A DNA stretch of 64,000 nt from positions 2,153,001 to 2,217,000 of the forward strand of contig CM056555.1 in the NCBI GenBank assembly GCA_029721515.1, given 5' to 3'. The position numbers were made by a program, and so were the translations under genes. Positions 23,546 to 36,600 of this stretch are shown one piece after another. Source of the DNA: Synanceia verrucosa (taxonomy: Eukaryota > Chordata > Actinopteri > Perciformes > Synanceiidae). A model generated the notes under the pieces. The model saw only the letters and a list, made by a program, of their open reading frames with translations. It was not told the origin of the DNA and did not search any database. The first letter of the stretch is position 1. The number at the start of each line of letters is the position of its first letter.

Positions 23546-26500
23546 CTAAAGCTTCAGGCCTTGAACGTTCATGCTCAGGTTCAACATCTGCTTCTCCTGT
23601 CGCACTTTTTCCTCCTTGAACGCCGTCTTGTTGGCTTTCTTCTCCATCCTTCGCTCCTGATCACAGAAAACACAGAAGCAGATTTCAGTCTCTGAGTGTG
23701 TTGACGTCTTCTCCTCAGAGCTGCTCGTTACTTATGACGCCTTTTATTTTGGTCAATATTTGAGTGCAGATTGTTTGCAGAGCAAACACTGAACGCCTTG
23801 TTTGCAATGTTAAATCAACTAAATCACATGAATAAAACACCAGGCAGAGCTGTTTTGTTGACAGATAAGACATTAGTGGAGTTTCTTATTCATAATAAAG
23901 ATAATATCCTCTCTATCTACACTGATCAGGCAGAACATGACGACCTCCTGTCTGATATAGTGTTGTTGACCTTTGACCCCTGAAGGTTTATTCTGTGCTA
24001 TCTGACTCCTTTCTATCTTCTCTGCTCTGTTGGATCGGACCACCAGGACCGGCCTGGATCACTGATCCTTGTCCTCTCATGACCCTGTCTCTGGTTCTCC
24101 ACTGGTCCTTCCTTGGACCACTTTAGATAGATCCTGACCTCTGCAGACCAGGAGCAGACCACCAGAGCTGCAGTTCTGGAGATGCTCTGATCCAGTCCTC
24201 TAGACATCACTGTTTGCTTCTTGGTGTCAAACTCCTGAAAAATCCTGACGCTTTCTAACATCAACTCTGAGGACTAGATGTTCATTTGCTGAGAAATGAT
24301 GAAGATGATCGGTGCATCAGGCTCTCTTTCCTCCTCACCTTGCGTTCTTCCTTGACGGCCTGTTTCCTCGCCTTCCTCTCCTCTTTGCTCTCCTCCTTGT
24401 CTCGAGGTTGGGTGGAGACTCGCGGCAGGTCCGAGTCGTTGATCCTCGCCATGCGCTCTGTCTGCTTGGCGGTCAGGCCTTTGGCAGGAAGTACATCCAG
24501 AGGGATACCAGTCCTGTTGGACACACGGATCGGCTTCGTCTGTGGACAGAAGGTTGATTCAGTTCTTATTTCTCGTCAACGACGGCAGCAGGGAAACACG
24601 TTACATTAACTCTTTGAGTGCCATCGATGTAATAATACGTAATAAGTGTTTTTTCAGCAGTAGGTTGCCGATCACACTCTCCCACAGCCTGTGAGTAATG
24701 CTGGGGATTCTGGGAGATGTAGTCAGAGCATAAAGAGACGGTATACACCACAGAGATCAAAACAGGAAGTGGAGACGATCGAGGTTAGAGAGCAAAACAA
24801 ACAGAATCTGGACAAAAAGTGGTGATTTTGGTGAAAGTGTCCTCTACTCTACCTCTGATAAAACAAGAATGGAACAAGGTAAAAACAAACATTTTTTTCA
24901 TGATGAAATAGAGAGTCTCTTCTTTCATTTGAGCTATTCAGTGTTTTCATAGTCATTGTACAAAATATTCTGTGGGTCTAGAAATATGACTCAAAATGGA
25001 CAAAAATCACTGGAACAAGGTACTTTCTCTTTTATAAAACGACTGGCACTCAATGAGTTGAATGCAAAGCCTCCACATCCATTCTCTTCATGGGTTTATC
25101 TTTGAATATTATCGATGTTACATATTTAAATTTTCATATTTTACATTTATGACTGTCAACTTTTCCAGTGCTGCTTTTTTCTTTCCACTTTGATTACTAT
25201 TATTATTGTTTAAGTAAAATCTGATATCCAGTGGTGGAAAGTGACTATTACGTTATACGTCTACTCTGCTACATCTCAGATACAAATATTTCACTTTTTA
25301 CTCTTTAACTTTAAAACACATAGAAAAAAATCCATATTTTCATACCTTTGGTGGCTCTTGAATGACTTTGGGTCTGTTGTAGATGTTGGAATATGTGCCT
25401 GGAGGAAACAAGAAACATCATGCTGTCAAAATAAGATGAACACATAAAATATCTACAGAATATTTTTCATTTATTATCTCAGCTGAAGTTTGACTGCATG
25501 ACTGGTTCAGCTCTAAAAAGAAAGCATGGTATTTTAAATATGGACAACACAAATATATTTCAATCCACCCACGAGCATTTTACTGCCTGGAATTTCAACA
25601 ACACCTCTCTGATCAACCAAATGCCGTCTTTACTGCTCTGACTGCAGATAAAACTGGAACCTTTGACTCCTAAGTAGATGAAGGTAGACTGACTTTATCG
25701 TCCACCTCAGTGGAAATTTGTCTTTGGCTTCTGCAAGTACAGCAAAGACACACAGATAACACACACAACACAGCCTTAAAACACAGACACAGAGTTTAGG
25801 GAAAATGGGAATAAATTCTAAGTAAGAAAATTCTAATAAGTTTCTACTGCTGATGAGGAAAACTGATCTGTAAAAATAAAATGAGCAGGGCACATTTTAA
25901 AAGTCAAATTTAATACTTTTTAAGACCTCGACATACTGTGTATTTAATTTGAGAAAATAGTCAATTTGTTGTAGGGCCCGACCAATATGGAGTTTTTGAG
26001 GCCAAGTGATATTCAGCAGGGAAAAAAAAAAAATTCAGTTTCATTTACACTTGTAACAATGATATAAATTGAAGGCATAACACTTAATTTTTTTATGCAA
26101 TTTAATTTCACAACTTTCAAGAACAAAGAAGTGAACTTTGTGAACAAAATAATGTGCAAAATTGCTGTAAATCTCTGAATACTGTGTTTTCCTATTGGCA
26201 TTAAATGCATCAATACCTACAGCAAATTTATGGTAAATTTAAGACAATTTAAAACCTTAACTATCCAGATTTTAAGTTGTTTTTTTTTAAGGAACCACAG
26301 GAACTCTGATGAGGTGGAAATTAAACTCACTGATGATGGTTTCACAGTCCCACTTCTCCTCTGGAGCTTTGACAACAACAGTTTCCATCTCTTCCTCCTC
26401 CTCCTCCTCATCTTCATCCTCCTCCTTAAGGACAGGAAGTTCTTTAGGACCCAAGTCATCAGGCCTCAAGTACCTGAAGCACAAGTGAGACGCTCGTTTA

Positions 26501-29500
26501 AAGTGACGTAATGATAAATAATAAAGCTTCCTGTCGCAGCGAGAGGCGGAGTCAGATGGTGAATAAATAAAAAAAAAACACTCACTCTTTCTCTTTCTGG
26601 ATGAAGTAGTCTTTGATGACTTCCTCCAGGCGAGCGCTGTCCGGCTGGATGAAACCCTCCAGCTCGGCGTTGTCCAGAGCGCCGATCTCGTCATCGTCAA
26701 ACTGTTCGTAAAACTGAAACGACGACACAGAAATATGAAATATGATGACAACATGAAAAGTGCTTCAACTTGAACTGTATTACATGTTTTATCTGTGTTA
26801 TCCGTTAATGTGAATGAATCCCTGACGACTGTTGTCGTGAGTAACCATGGCAACTTCTGTGTGACATCATGTGTACGTCATCTGATCTTACACACCGTGA
26901 AAATATTCCACTACAATTAAAAGTCCTAAGTAAAAAAGTAAAAAAAAACCCTACTTAAGTGAAAGTATGTGAGAATTATAAGAAAAAGAAAATACTTAAA
27001 GATTTTCATGTGTTTTCAATCAGTATTTATCACTGAAAGAGGAAACTGCAGTGATATTACCTCTGACCCACTGATGGAAGTATTACAATACCGATATATT
27101 TGCAGGATTGTGACAAACATTTAACTCTATCAGGAGTCTTTAGGGTCCAAAGAACCATTTTTCCTCCTCTTCCACCAAATATCATTTATGAGGGAGAACA
27201 AAACGCAGCTTCTAAAGTTTAATATTTAGTTAAACTGCATGTACAAAACATGTATTTATGAGAACATAGAAGAGCAATAAATAAAAGTGATTACATTTCA
27301 CTTTCTGTTTTTATCTGCTGTAAAACAACTGTTATAAAAAGGAGAAAATAATGTTTAGGGCTAATAAATTTAACACTATGCAGGCATGTTTGAGTGGAAA
27401 ATTAGGGAGTGGAAACTCTATTTTTTTTCAATTTATCCATGATTAACTGACTGAAGACTTGAGACTCAAGATTAACCTCCTGCAGGTAAAGACACCAACC
27501 ACAGATGTAAATGACGTGTATTTCAAATCAAAATATTTTTTAAAAATGTTATAATATTATAAGATAATTGTACAACAAATAAATAAATAGAATTAAAATA
27601 AAAAAATATTTCTATGTCATTTTTAAGCCACTGTAGAAGAGCTGCATGGGACCCCTGAACTATGGACACAGGTCTAGGAGCTTGAAGCTTTTGTACATAG
27701 AATTAGTTTTATTCTATTTTATTTATATGTTTCTGTGTAAATAAAAAGACTCCAGGCCGGTAAATTAGTTTTATTCTATTTTATTTCTATGTTTCTGTGT
27801 AAATAAAAAGACTCCAGGCCGGTAAATTAGTTTTATTCTATTTTATTTCTATGTTTCTGTGTAAATAAAAAGACTCCAGGCCGGTAAATTAGTTTTATTC
27901 TATTTTATTTCTATGTTTCTGTGTAAATAAAAAGACTCCAGGCCGGTAAATTAGTTTTATTCTATTTTATTTCTATGTTTCTGTGTAAATAAAAAGACTC
28001 CAGGCCGGTAAATTAGTTTTATTCTATTTTATTTCTATGTTTCTGTGTAAATAAAAAGACTCCAGGCCGGTAAATTAGTTTTATTCTATTTTATTTCTAT
28101 GTTTCTGTGTAAATAAAAAGACTCCAGGTCGGTAAATTAGTTTTATTCTATTTTATTTCTGTGTTTCTGTGTAAATAAAAAGACTCCAGGTCGGTACATT
28201 AGTTTTATTCTATTTTATTTCTATGTTTCTGTGTAAATAAAAAGACTCCAGGCCGGTAAATTAGTTTTATTCTATTTTATTTCTATGTTTCTGTGTAAAT
28301 AAAAAGACTCCAGGTCGGTAAATTAGTTTTATTCTATTTTATTTCTATGTTTCTGTGTAAATAAAAAGACTCCAGGCCGGTAAATTAGTTTTATTCTATT
28401 TTATTTCTATGTTTCTGTGTAAATAAAAAGACTCCAGGCCGGTAAATTAGTTTTATTCTATTTTATTTCTATGTTTCTGTGTAAATAAAAGACTCCAGGC
28501 CGGTGAAACTCTGAGCATGAATCTATTGTTTTCACCAAAATAGAAATTCTAAATCAACCAGGACTGAAATCTTATGAATTGCCACTTAAAAGTAGCAGAA
28601 GTAAAATGTCCTATAGAGATAATACACATAGTAGTAAATAATAGAAAATTGAAGTGGAGTGAGGTGGAGGAGATAAAATGAAAACCAAGTAAAGTAAAAG
28701 CACTACATGTATTTCCATCCCAGCAGCGTCTCAGTAATCATACGGTGTAAAGAAAACAGAAGCTGAACCTTTTCGAAGCGGTCGTCCAGCAGGGTGAGCT
28801 GCTCGTTCCTCCTCATCACAGATGACGTCATCGAGTATTCTGTGAATCGACTCTTCGTCTCTTCGTCCATGAACAGAAAGTCCGGAGTGCCGCCGTCCAC
28901 GTCCTCGCCTGAAAACCCTCCTTCAGAGTCAAAGTCGCCTTCCTCGTCTGTGTCCTCCCACTCATCATCATCATCATCTTGATCGTCGTCATCACCATCA
29001 TCACCTCTATCACAGGTTACAACACAAAGAGGAAATCATCAAAGATGCCAGACAACCTCTGAGGAACCGGAATAGTTTTATATTTCCTTTCTTACTCTCT
29101 GGCCGCTGCTCCACTCGCAGTGTTCGCTTTCATGATGAAGTCATCGTCCAGGAGATTTTCGGGGTCATCATAGTCAAAGTCCTCGTCCAGAGCAGCCACG
29201 ATGTCCGGGTCCATGTCCAGCCGAGGTCCTGAAGGGGAAAAAAAAGATGCTGAACCTTTAAGGTTGAGCTCAGGATGCTGAGGACAACAAATCGCAGCAA
29301 GCGGTAAAACAGAGTTTGCATTGCTTCCCTCCATCATTTGAGGCAGAAAAAGCTGCTCAGCACAAGTTTGAATTTTTAAGAAGACGACGCTCACCTGAGA
29401 TGGGAGCGGCTTTGTTCAGGAGTCCCACCTCCTCTTCGAACTCTGAGGCGAACACTGAGGACGGCAGCTTGATGGAGGAGACCTGCTCCATCAGACAAAA

Positions 29501-31541
29501 CAGGAAACATTTCAGAGCAGATTTTCTCTCAATAGTCGTGTGGCAACGTGTTTTCTGTTTGTCGACTGCTGGTGTGAAGAGATATATGGGGAAACCGTTG
29601 ACTAACTGAAAAAAAAATATCAATTAAACCTGTTATTTGTACATAACCACTTCTTTGCTGGTCTACTTCTCCACTACTTTTGGAAACAATGCTGCCATAT
29701 TTACACATTGGTGGAAAAAAACAAAGTTAAACACTGAACCTGGCATCATGATCTGAAATGACAGAACTTTTCTATGATTTAAATTAAAAGTTCTTCAAAA
29801 CGATTCCAGTTCTGGGAAACATATTTCTAAATATCATAACTCTTCCAGGCTTTTCAAGGCTGAGGGTGACTCTTACAGGAGTGACCTCGTTTGTGTCACC
29901 CTCCTCCTCGTCCTGCTCATCTTCATCACAGAGATGAATCTGTCGCCCAGGGATGGCCGCCACCAGCTCAGTCGGGACCGACGCCTCCCTCAGGTGCTGC
30001 AGGTAGTCGTAGTCATCGTCGAAGAAAACACCAAACTCCCTCTGCTCCGCTCGCCTCTTCTCTGCGTCCACCTGGGAAACATTCTGCACATTCACGGAAT
30101 CGCATCAGAAACAAGTGAAACGTTTGTGACGTTTGTTTAAAGCTGCTTCGAGCTTCTTAGAAACGTTCCTAGAGAACATCACTCTTTGGTGATGCTATGT
30201 TACCACTGCATGCTTTCTTTAGAGGAAAAACAACTTGATATTTATAAAAATAAAAAAAACAAACTTCACTCATGTGTACCTTGGCGGCGGGCAGCAGCAC
30301 GTGCTGTGGGGCTTTCTCATCTGCAGCCAGCGGATCCCTCTGACTCCTGTGGACGAGGTGAAAGGTCACGGCCTTCTTCTTTTCAATGAACGACTTCTTC
30401 TTTCGATGAGGCTGGAAGAGACAAACATGACAGTGAATAGTGGCGACTCATGGTGATGATATAACAGCAGCTCCTAAGCGAAAACAAAGCTAAGAGGTGT
30501 GGTGGAAAGCTACTCGACAGATTTACATCAACTTTTTCCTTCCTTGTGGAAATCAGTGAATGTACCTGTCCATGTTGCTGTCATTTTTATACACAACCTC
30601 ATATTGACCTGGTTGATGAGCAATTATGATAGATTAAGTGTAACATCATGAACATGATCATGACTGTATTAACAGTTTTAACCACACATGTTGAGAAGCC
30701 ACAGCAGCCTCCTCAGTGTCACTAGACAGCATGTTTATGAGCATGTCAGGCTAGTTGACAGTACCAGTAAGAGTGTGGTGGATGTGTGTGTGATAAAGGT
30801 CTATAAAGAAGGTCAATGTGTGTCAATCAATATGCAAGTATGCCATTTTGTGCCTTCATTGTCAAAATAGGATCAGTAAGTGTTCAGTGTTTCATTTGCT
30901 ATAGTTATAGTTAGTGAGTCATCATAAATAGAAGTTTCTAATTTAATTTGTATTATGTTTTATTTGAAGCACAGTAAGATCCTTACTGCTAAGCTGTAAA
31001 TGGTTATGACCTTTCGAGTTAACCTATTTCATCCACCGTTGATCCACTCTACTATTGTTTTTTGATTAACAATCTTTTACTTTTTACTCTTCTCACAACT
31101 AGTCTTTTATACTTTCAATACTGCTCTTCTGTATTATAATTTAATTTAATTGTAAATAGTAATACTTTTCTGTTATTTTTTATATCCTCTTATTTGTATT
31201 GTGATTGCATTTTTTGCTGCTGCTACACAGTAATTTCCCTAGTTGGGATCAATAAAGTAATTCTATTCCATTCTATTCTAGTCATATCTATAATGTGAAC
31301 TTAAAGATAAATATCCATAAATATCGACACTTCTAGTCTTTGGATTTTCGTGTTAAATAAGCCGAATGAAAAAGACACTTGTCAAGTATCGTAAAAAAAC
31401 AAGAGTGAAGGAAAAATGCAAGGTATGTTTGGTTAACAGCATTATTTTCCATAAATACAGTGTTTTTATGGCTCCACATCAGTGACGTTAGCAGCTGCTA
31501 GCTAACAGGGTTAGCTTAGGTCGAAAACGCTAGCTTACCAT
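23546..31541 (-). CDS. ltv1: LTV1 ribosome biogenesis factor (40S export/maturation)
   Basis: Eleven coding exons in transcript order: 31539-31541 (ATG only), 30280-30411, 29877-30071, 29395-29482, 29096-29228, 28769-29006, 26586-26713, 26331-26473, 25346-25398, 24339-24539 and 23546-23656; 1425 nt, 474 aa, against about 475 in human. It begins MPHRKKKSFIEKKKAVTFHL, then the conserved VHRSQRDPLAADEKAPQHVL. Other family blocks: EQREFGVFFDDDYDYLQHL, KLPSSVFASEFEEEVGLLNK, SRFTEYSMTSSVMRRNEQLT, FYEQFDDDEIGALDNAELEG and GIPLDVLPAKGLTAKQTER. The Lys/Arg-rich C-terminus ends NVQGLKL. LTV1 is a cytoplasmic/nuclear assembly factor of the small ribosomal subunit that is released after CK1 phosphorylation and helps 40S export. 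Exon 6 encodes an Asp-rich run from (GAT)n. Splicing directly after the AUG is inferred from AAAATG/GTAAGC. Confidence 0.95.
24606..25062 (+). mobile_element. TTAA-flanked (piggyBac-like) MITE, copy 2, in ltv1 intron 9
   Basis: Left end TTAACTCTTTGAGTGCCA (24606) and right end, read on the other strand, TTCAACTCATTGAGTGCCA form terminal inverted repeats. A TTAA start and a degraded TTGA end suggest piggyBac-type insertion. The interior is the reverse complement of 5144-5560. No transposase. Confidence 0.55.
27700..28505. repeat. 62-bp minisatellite in ltv1 intron 6, about 13 units
   Basis: Units run TAAATTAGTTTTATTCTATT, TTATTTCTATGTTTCTGTGT, AAATAAAAAGACTCCAGGCC GG. Copies are nearly identical (rare CC/TC and A/G changes), so the expansion is recent. 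On the transcribed (minus) strand each unit has two AATAAA hexamers and TTTTTATTTACACAG. Confidence 0.93.
31200..31280. repeat. LINE 3'-tail-like repeat in ltv1 intron 1
   Basis: TAATTTCCCTAGTTGGGATC followed by AATAAAGTAATTCTATTCC. The same tail recurs near 44495-44530. Confidence 0.5.
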
Positions 31542-33408
31542 TTTATAACGGACTCTCTGTTGGTTTTCTTCGACTAAACTGTTTTGAAGTCGCTTAAATC
31601 TCCAACTACAGGCGGCTGTTAAAGAAGAAATAACCGTTTAAATCCAGAAACTGTTGTTGTTGTTTATCCACGCTGGGCTAACCTCCACCATGCTGCTGCT
31701 GCCGTCACTGAAAGAACCATTTAGGAAAACAACAGGGGGGGGTGATGTTAATAAACGATATTAATATGATTATATTTGGGAATTTGGGGCATAAATTGGG
31801 GTTATCTTTTGTGATTCGTGATTAATCTGAAATATATACATGTTTTTGGATGATAACTTGATTCATGACTGTGTTTGTATTCCCCCTGCACTATGCACTG
31901 TTGGTCTAGTCCACAGCTTTTCTCTCTTTGATGGCGGCTGGAAAAACAGTTTATCGGCTCATTACTGCCAACTGTCGGATTTGGACAGTGCAGCAAAAAC
32001 GTTTCAGTGCGTTACAGACAAATCTGCTATATTATAATGTATACTCTATATTTAGGGGTTACCTGGGGTCATTTCTGGGCATTGAGGTCAGACACAGTAA
32101 CAACATTAAATCTTAAAGTTGCAGACACTGTTCCCTCTTGGAATGCAAGACTGATTTTTGATTTCATTGATAGATAACAATCACAGCTTGGAAATATCCA
32201 AACCAGAAAAGCTCAGCCTTTCCTAATACAACACAACATAATCTAGTGCAATTGAAACCTATTCATCCATAATGGTGTGCAGTATTTGTGGCACAACCTG
32301 TGAGGATTCAAGGCTTGATGAAAATATCACCCTTTAAGACGTCAAAGGCTCCTGGACAGCAGGGCAGTGAATGTCTTAATAAAGTGCAGTGCGTTCATGG
32401 TGATGAAGGAACAGTGACACAGTGAGGTTTTTAAATAGTTTCTTCACAACAATGGAAGAAGGAGACTTTGACATACAACACAATATGTGTGTCAAGAGAT
32501 ACAGTTTGTGTTTGACTAATTCTCCGACCGCAGCCGTGACTATTTGGCAGGTAGAGAGGAACCACACCTTGATCACCCTTCACGCCTACGCTGAGTATTC
32601 AAACACTTTACTCTACAGCTGCTGGAACTTTTCACACTGAATCATTTGCCTTATAAGGACTTCCTGACATGAAATGGAATGAAGCTAAAAGGTCACACAT
32701 ACAAGATACACAAATGGTTTATTAAGGGAAACCACCAAGCTAGACTTATTTAGGAATATGTACCATGTACTAGTATGAACTGAATAATAATCATAAGGTT
32801 TATTTATTTATGTTGTATTTAATCAAATGAATACCAAAGTAACACACAAAAACCTGACATTAAGGAGTGTTGATGCGACTTTGATATACTTATACTCTAC
32901 TCACAGGCACATTTTACTTTACTTTACTGGATTATTCCTCATTTTTATGTTCTCTTATTATCTGATATATCAAAACAACCCCTATGACAACTCTCACTGT
33001 AATTTAAGAAAACACCACTATATTTACTTAAAAACTTTGCAGATTCAGATCAGTAGCCCAAAATGTAATGAACTATTATGATGTATTATTATAGACTATA
33101 AACATTAGTGCATCAGTAATTAAATATGAGTGATGGAATATATATTATTCTACTGAGTACTTTTATTGCAGGACTCACTTGTAGCAGAGTATTTCTACTT
33201 AGTGGTATTGGTAATTTTACTTTACTATTGAAATATTGGACTGTTTCTTCCACTATTGCCATGCAAATATTTTGTTTAATTAATTAAACTCAATGAAAAA
33301 TCCATTTCAAAAATCCATCACTCAACTCTTTGTTAGTTAATAAACTATATATATATGACTGTGTTTCTACAGCACAACAGGATTATTTATGTATAATATA
33401 TATGATTA

Positions 33409-33442
<34 letters not shown>

Positions 33443-33632
33443 AGTTAAGAGACATTTGTCCCCACATTGAAGTCAGATGGTTTATTCAATATTTATTTCC
33501 ACATCATGCAGACTCCAAAAGTCAAAGCAAATTTTAACATTTGATCTCAGCGTTCCAGCAGTTCTCACATTATTTAATAAAAAAAAAAAGAAATATTCTC
33601 TTTTGTTCTTCTGGTGGCTTCTGTTTGTCTCC
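31542..33632. other. ltv1 5' region and spacer to capn9
   Basis: 31542-31700 is the probable ltv1 promoter/5' UTR. No coding exon was recognised between 31.7 and 33.6 kb. A (TTA)n tract lies at 33410-33440. TTTATT at 33481-33486 is AATAAA on the minus strand and may be the capn9 polyadenylation signal. Confidence 0.4.
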
Positions 33633-36600
33633 TCAGACGTTCATCGACAGCATCAGGAACTGTGAGGCGGAGAGAAAATAAACTGCAGTTAATTCCACAT
33701 CAAAATATCTAAATTCAGTTGAGTGTGAAGAGAGAAAAGAAGCAGCACAGAGACGTGAGATGAATGTAAAGATGAATCCCATCCAGCTGGTTTACCAGGT
33801 GGTAAAACAAACACCTCTGTCTTATTTGCAGAGATTATCTGTGATGTTTTTTTTACCTGCATCATGTTCACCTTCACTCGTCCTCTCTTGAATTTGTCCA
33901 GAGCCTGGAAAGCTCCTGGATGAAGAGGAAGAGTTTCAGTCAGATTCATGAAGTTTTAACACCAATGATTCTTCACATAAAGCCAGTCATGTAGTTATTG
34001 TGAGCCTTAATTTAAGACATTCTCCATATCCTTTATCTTTTACTCTTCTTGTTATCTGTTATGAAGTTCTTACTTTTTATAGGCCCTTAAAAAAATAAGA
34101 AAGTTGATGTTGTACCAATGCAAATTTCCCCATCGTTGCACCAGTAAAGGATCAATAATTATCTTCTTTATCTGTTCTAATTTCTCTCCTTGTGCTGCTG
34201 CAACTTCTGAATCCTTCAAAGGCAATTTTTTATCTTTTTAAATGAACAATTTATTTAACTCAACATAGAGAGTCTAAGTACAATATTTACTATGATCATT
34301 ATGAGGTTTTCATGTCGCTGCTGCAAAACCAGTGGAGTTTTTTTTTATGTGTAAAATTCTTAACGTACTGAACATGTTCTCCAGGCGCACGATACAGGTG
34401 AGGTAGTCGTCGAAGTCGATGTCGTAGTTGTTGTCAGCGAACCTCAAGCCGAGCAGCTGCAGGAGCTGGTTGTTCAGATGCATGCCTTCATGGGAGGAAA
34501 CACATGAGATTTACACCAAAAATACAAACAAAATAACCTCCGAAACTAAAGATGATCATCTTTCCTGTTGCTACTACCATTATCAGCTGTTATAATACTA
34601 CATTTATCACTTTTACCACCACTAATATGAACAACAGAACAAATATTTTACTAATATCAGGTCAAATAATAACAAAAGGACAGTCGCATGTAAAGTATTC
34701 TATAATGTGCAATACTGTGTGAGTATACTAAATATTATACTCTCCTTTTATGTGATAAAAGAACTTTTCAGAGCTTTCAGTTACATCTCATGGTCCTCCT
34801 CAGTGGACGGACTTTCCTCACAGTCTCCATGACAACAGAGGAAACTCTGTCCACTGAGGAAAAAGAAAGTAAGTGCATCTTGAGTTAGATTTAGGCTATT
34901 TGTGAACATATAAAACAATGTCCTTTGCATGGCACACATTTGTTTGTTGTTTCTATATTGGATGGATTATGTGGTGTGTCTTGGTGGTTTCAGTCTTTCC
35001 CTTCCTCCTCCATGTTTCTCTGCACACCAGCTCCTCCTCTGTAATCAGCACCAACACCTGCAGCTCATCAAGCCATCAAGCCAAACCACAAAAAGCCAGC
35101 AGCAGCATTCAGCTCAGGTTAGATGGTTTCAGACACTTTCAATCCTGCTGCTGGTCTGGAGATTAGTTTACCTGCTGGTCTGGAGATTAGTTTACCTGTT
35201 GGTGTGGAGATTAGTTTACCTGCTGGTCTGGAGATTAGTTTACCTGTTGGTCTGGAGATTAGTTTAGCCGCTGGTCTGGAGATTAGTTTACCTGTTAGTC
35301 TGGAGATTAGTTTACCTGCTGGTCTGGAGATTAGTTTACCTGTTAGTCTGGAGATTAGGTTACCTGTTAGTCTGGATATTAGTTTACCTGTTGGTCTGGA
35401 GATTAGTTTAGCTGTTAGTCTGGAGATTAGTTTACCTGTTAGTCTGGAGATTAGTTTACCTGTTAGTCTGGAGATTAGTTTAGCTGCTGGTCTGGAGATT
35501 AGTTTACCTGTTAGTCTGGAGATTAGTTTACCTGCTGGTCTGGAGATTAGTTTACCTGTTGGTCTGGAGATTAGTTTACCTGCTGGTCTGGAGATTAGTT
35601 TACCTGTTGGTCTGGAGATTAGTTTAGCCGCTGGTCTGGATATTAGTTTACCTGTTGGTCTGGAGATTAGTTTACCTGCTGGTCTGGAGATTAGTTTACC
35701 TGTTGGTCTGGAGATTAGTTTACCTGCTGGTCTGGAGATTAGTTTACCTGCTGGTCTGGAGATTAGTTTACCTGTTAGTCTGGAGATTAGTTTACCTGCT
35801 GGTCTGGAGATTAGTTTACCCGCTGGTCTGGAGATTAGTTTACCAGTTAGTCTGGAGATTAGTTTACCAGTTAGTCTGGAGATTAGTTTAGCTGCTGGTC
35901 TGGAGATTAGTTTACCAGTTAGTCTGGAGATTAGTTTAGCTGCTGGTCTGGAGATTAGTTTACCAGTTAGTCTGGAGATTAGTTTAGCTGCTGGTCTGGA
36001 GATTAGTTTACCAGTTAGTCTGGAGATTAGTTTAGCTGCTGGTCTGGAGATTAGTTTACCAGCCAGCTGATTGACTTCACTCCCTCCCTGGATCTCACCT
36101 CTCCATTCTCACCAGTTTTAAAAGTTAAAACTTAACTGGGTTTGCATTTAGGTCCGGCTCTGATAATCTAAATAAATGAAGTGACTCTCACCTGCAGCTT
36201 TGAGAGCACTGCGGAGCTCGTAGGACGACATCTTGCCTGAGCGGTCGGTGTCGAAGGACAGGAAGAGCATCTGGAACAACATCAGTTCATCTTTAAAAGC
36301 CTGACGCGTTTTACTAAAGTCCTAGGATACAATTCTGACGTTTTTGTACTTTACATACACTGTATACTGTACATCTCAGAGGCAAATATTCTTCTTTTTT
36401 CTTACGTTCGTCTGGTGTCTTCAGTTACTTTGCAGAGTTGGATAATCAAAATAAAATCCATCTTATAATATAAGACATTATTACTCTGCAGTAATGTGTG
36501 ACACAATAAGTAAATTCAACTTCACCAGCTCCAACATTAAATAGAAATAAATGTCTAATACCTTAAATAAAGTTGAAGTTAACACTTTGAGTGTTGATAG

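Noticed and set aside
35123..36070. 315-codon plus-strand open frame (LPAGLEIS repeats)
   Set aside because: Product of a 24-bp minisatellite inside a capn9 intron on the opposite strand; length divisible by three keeps several frames open.
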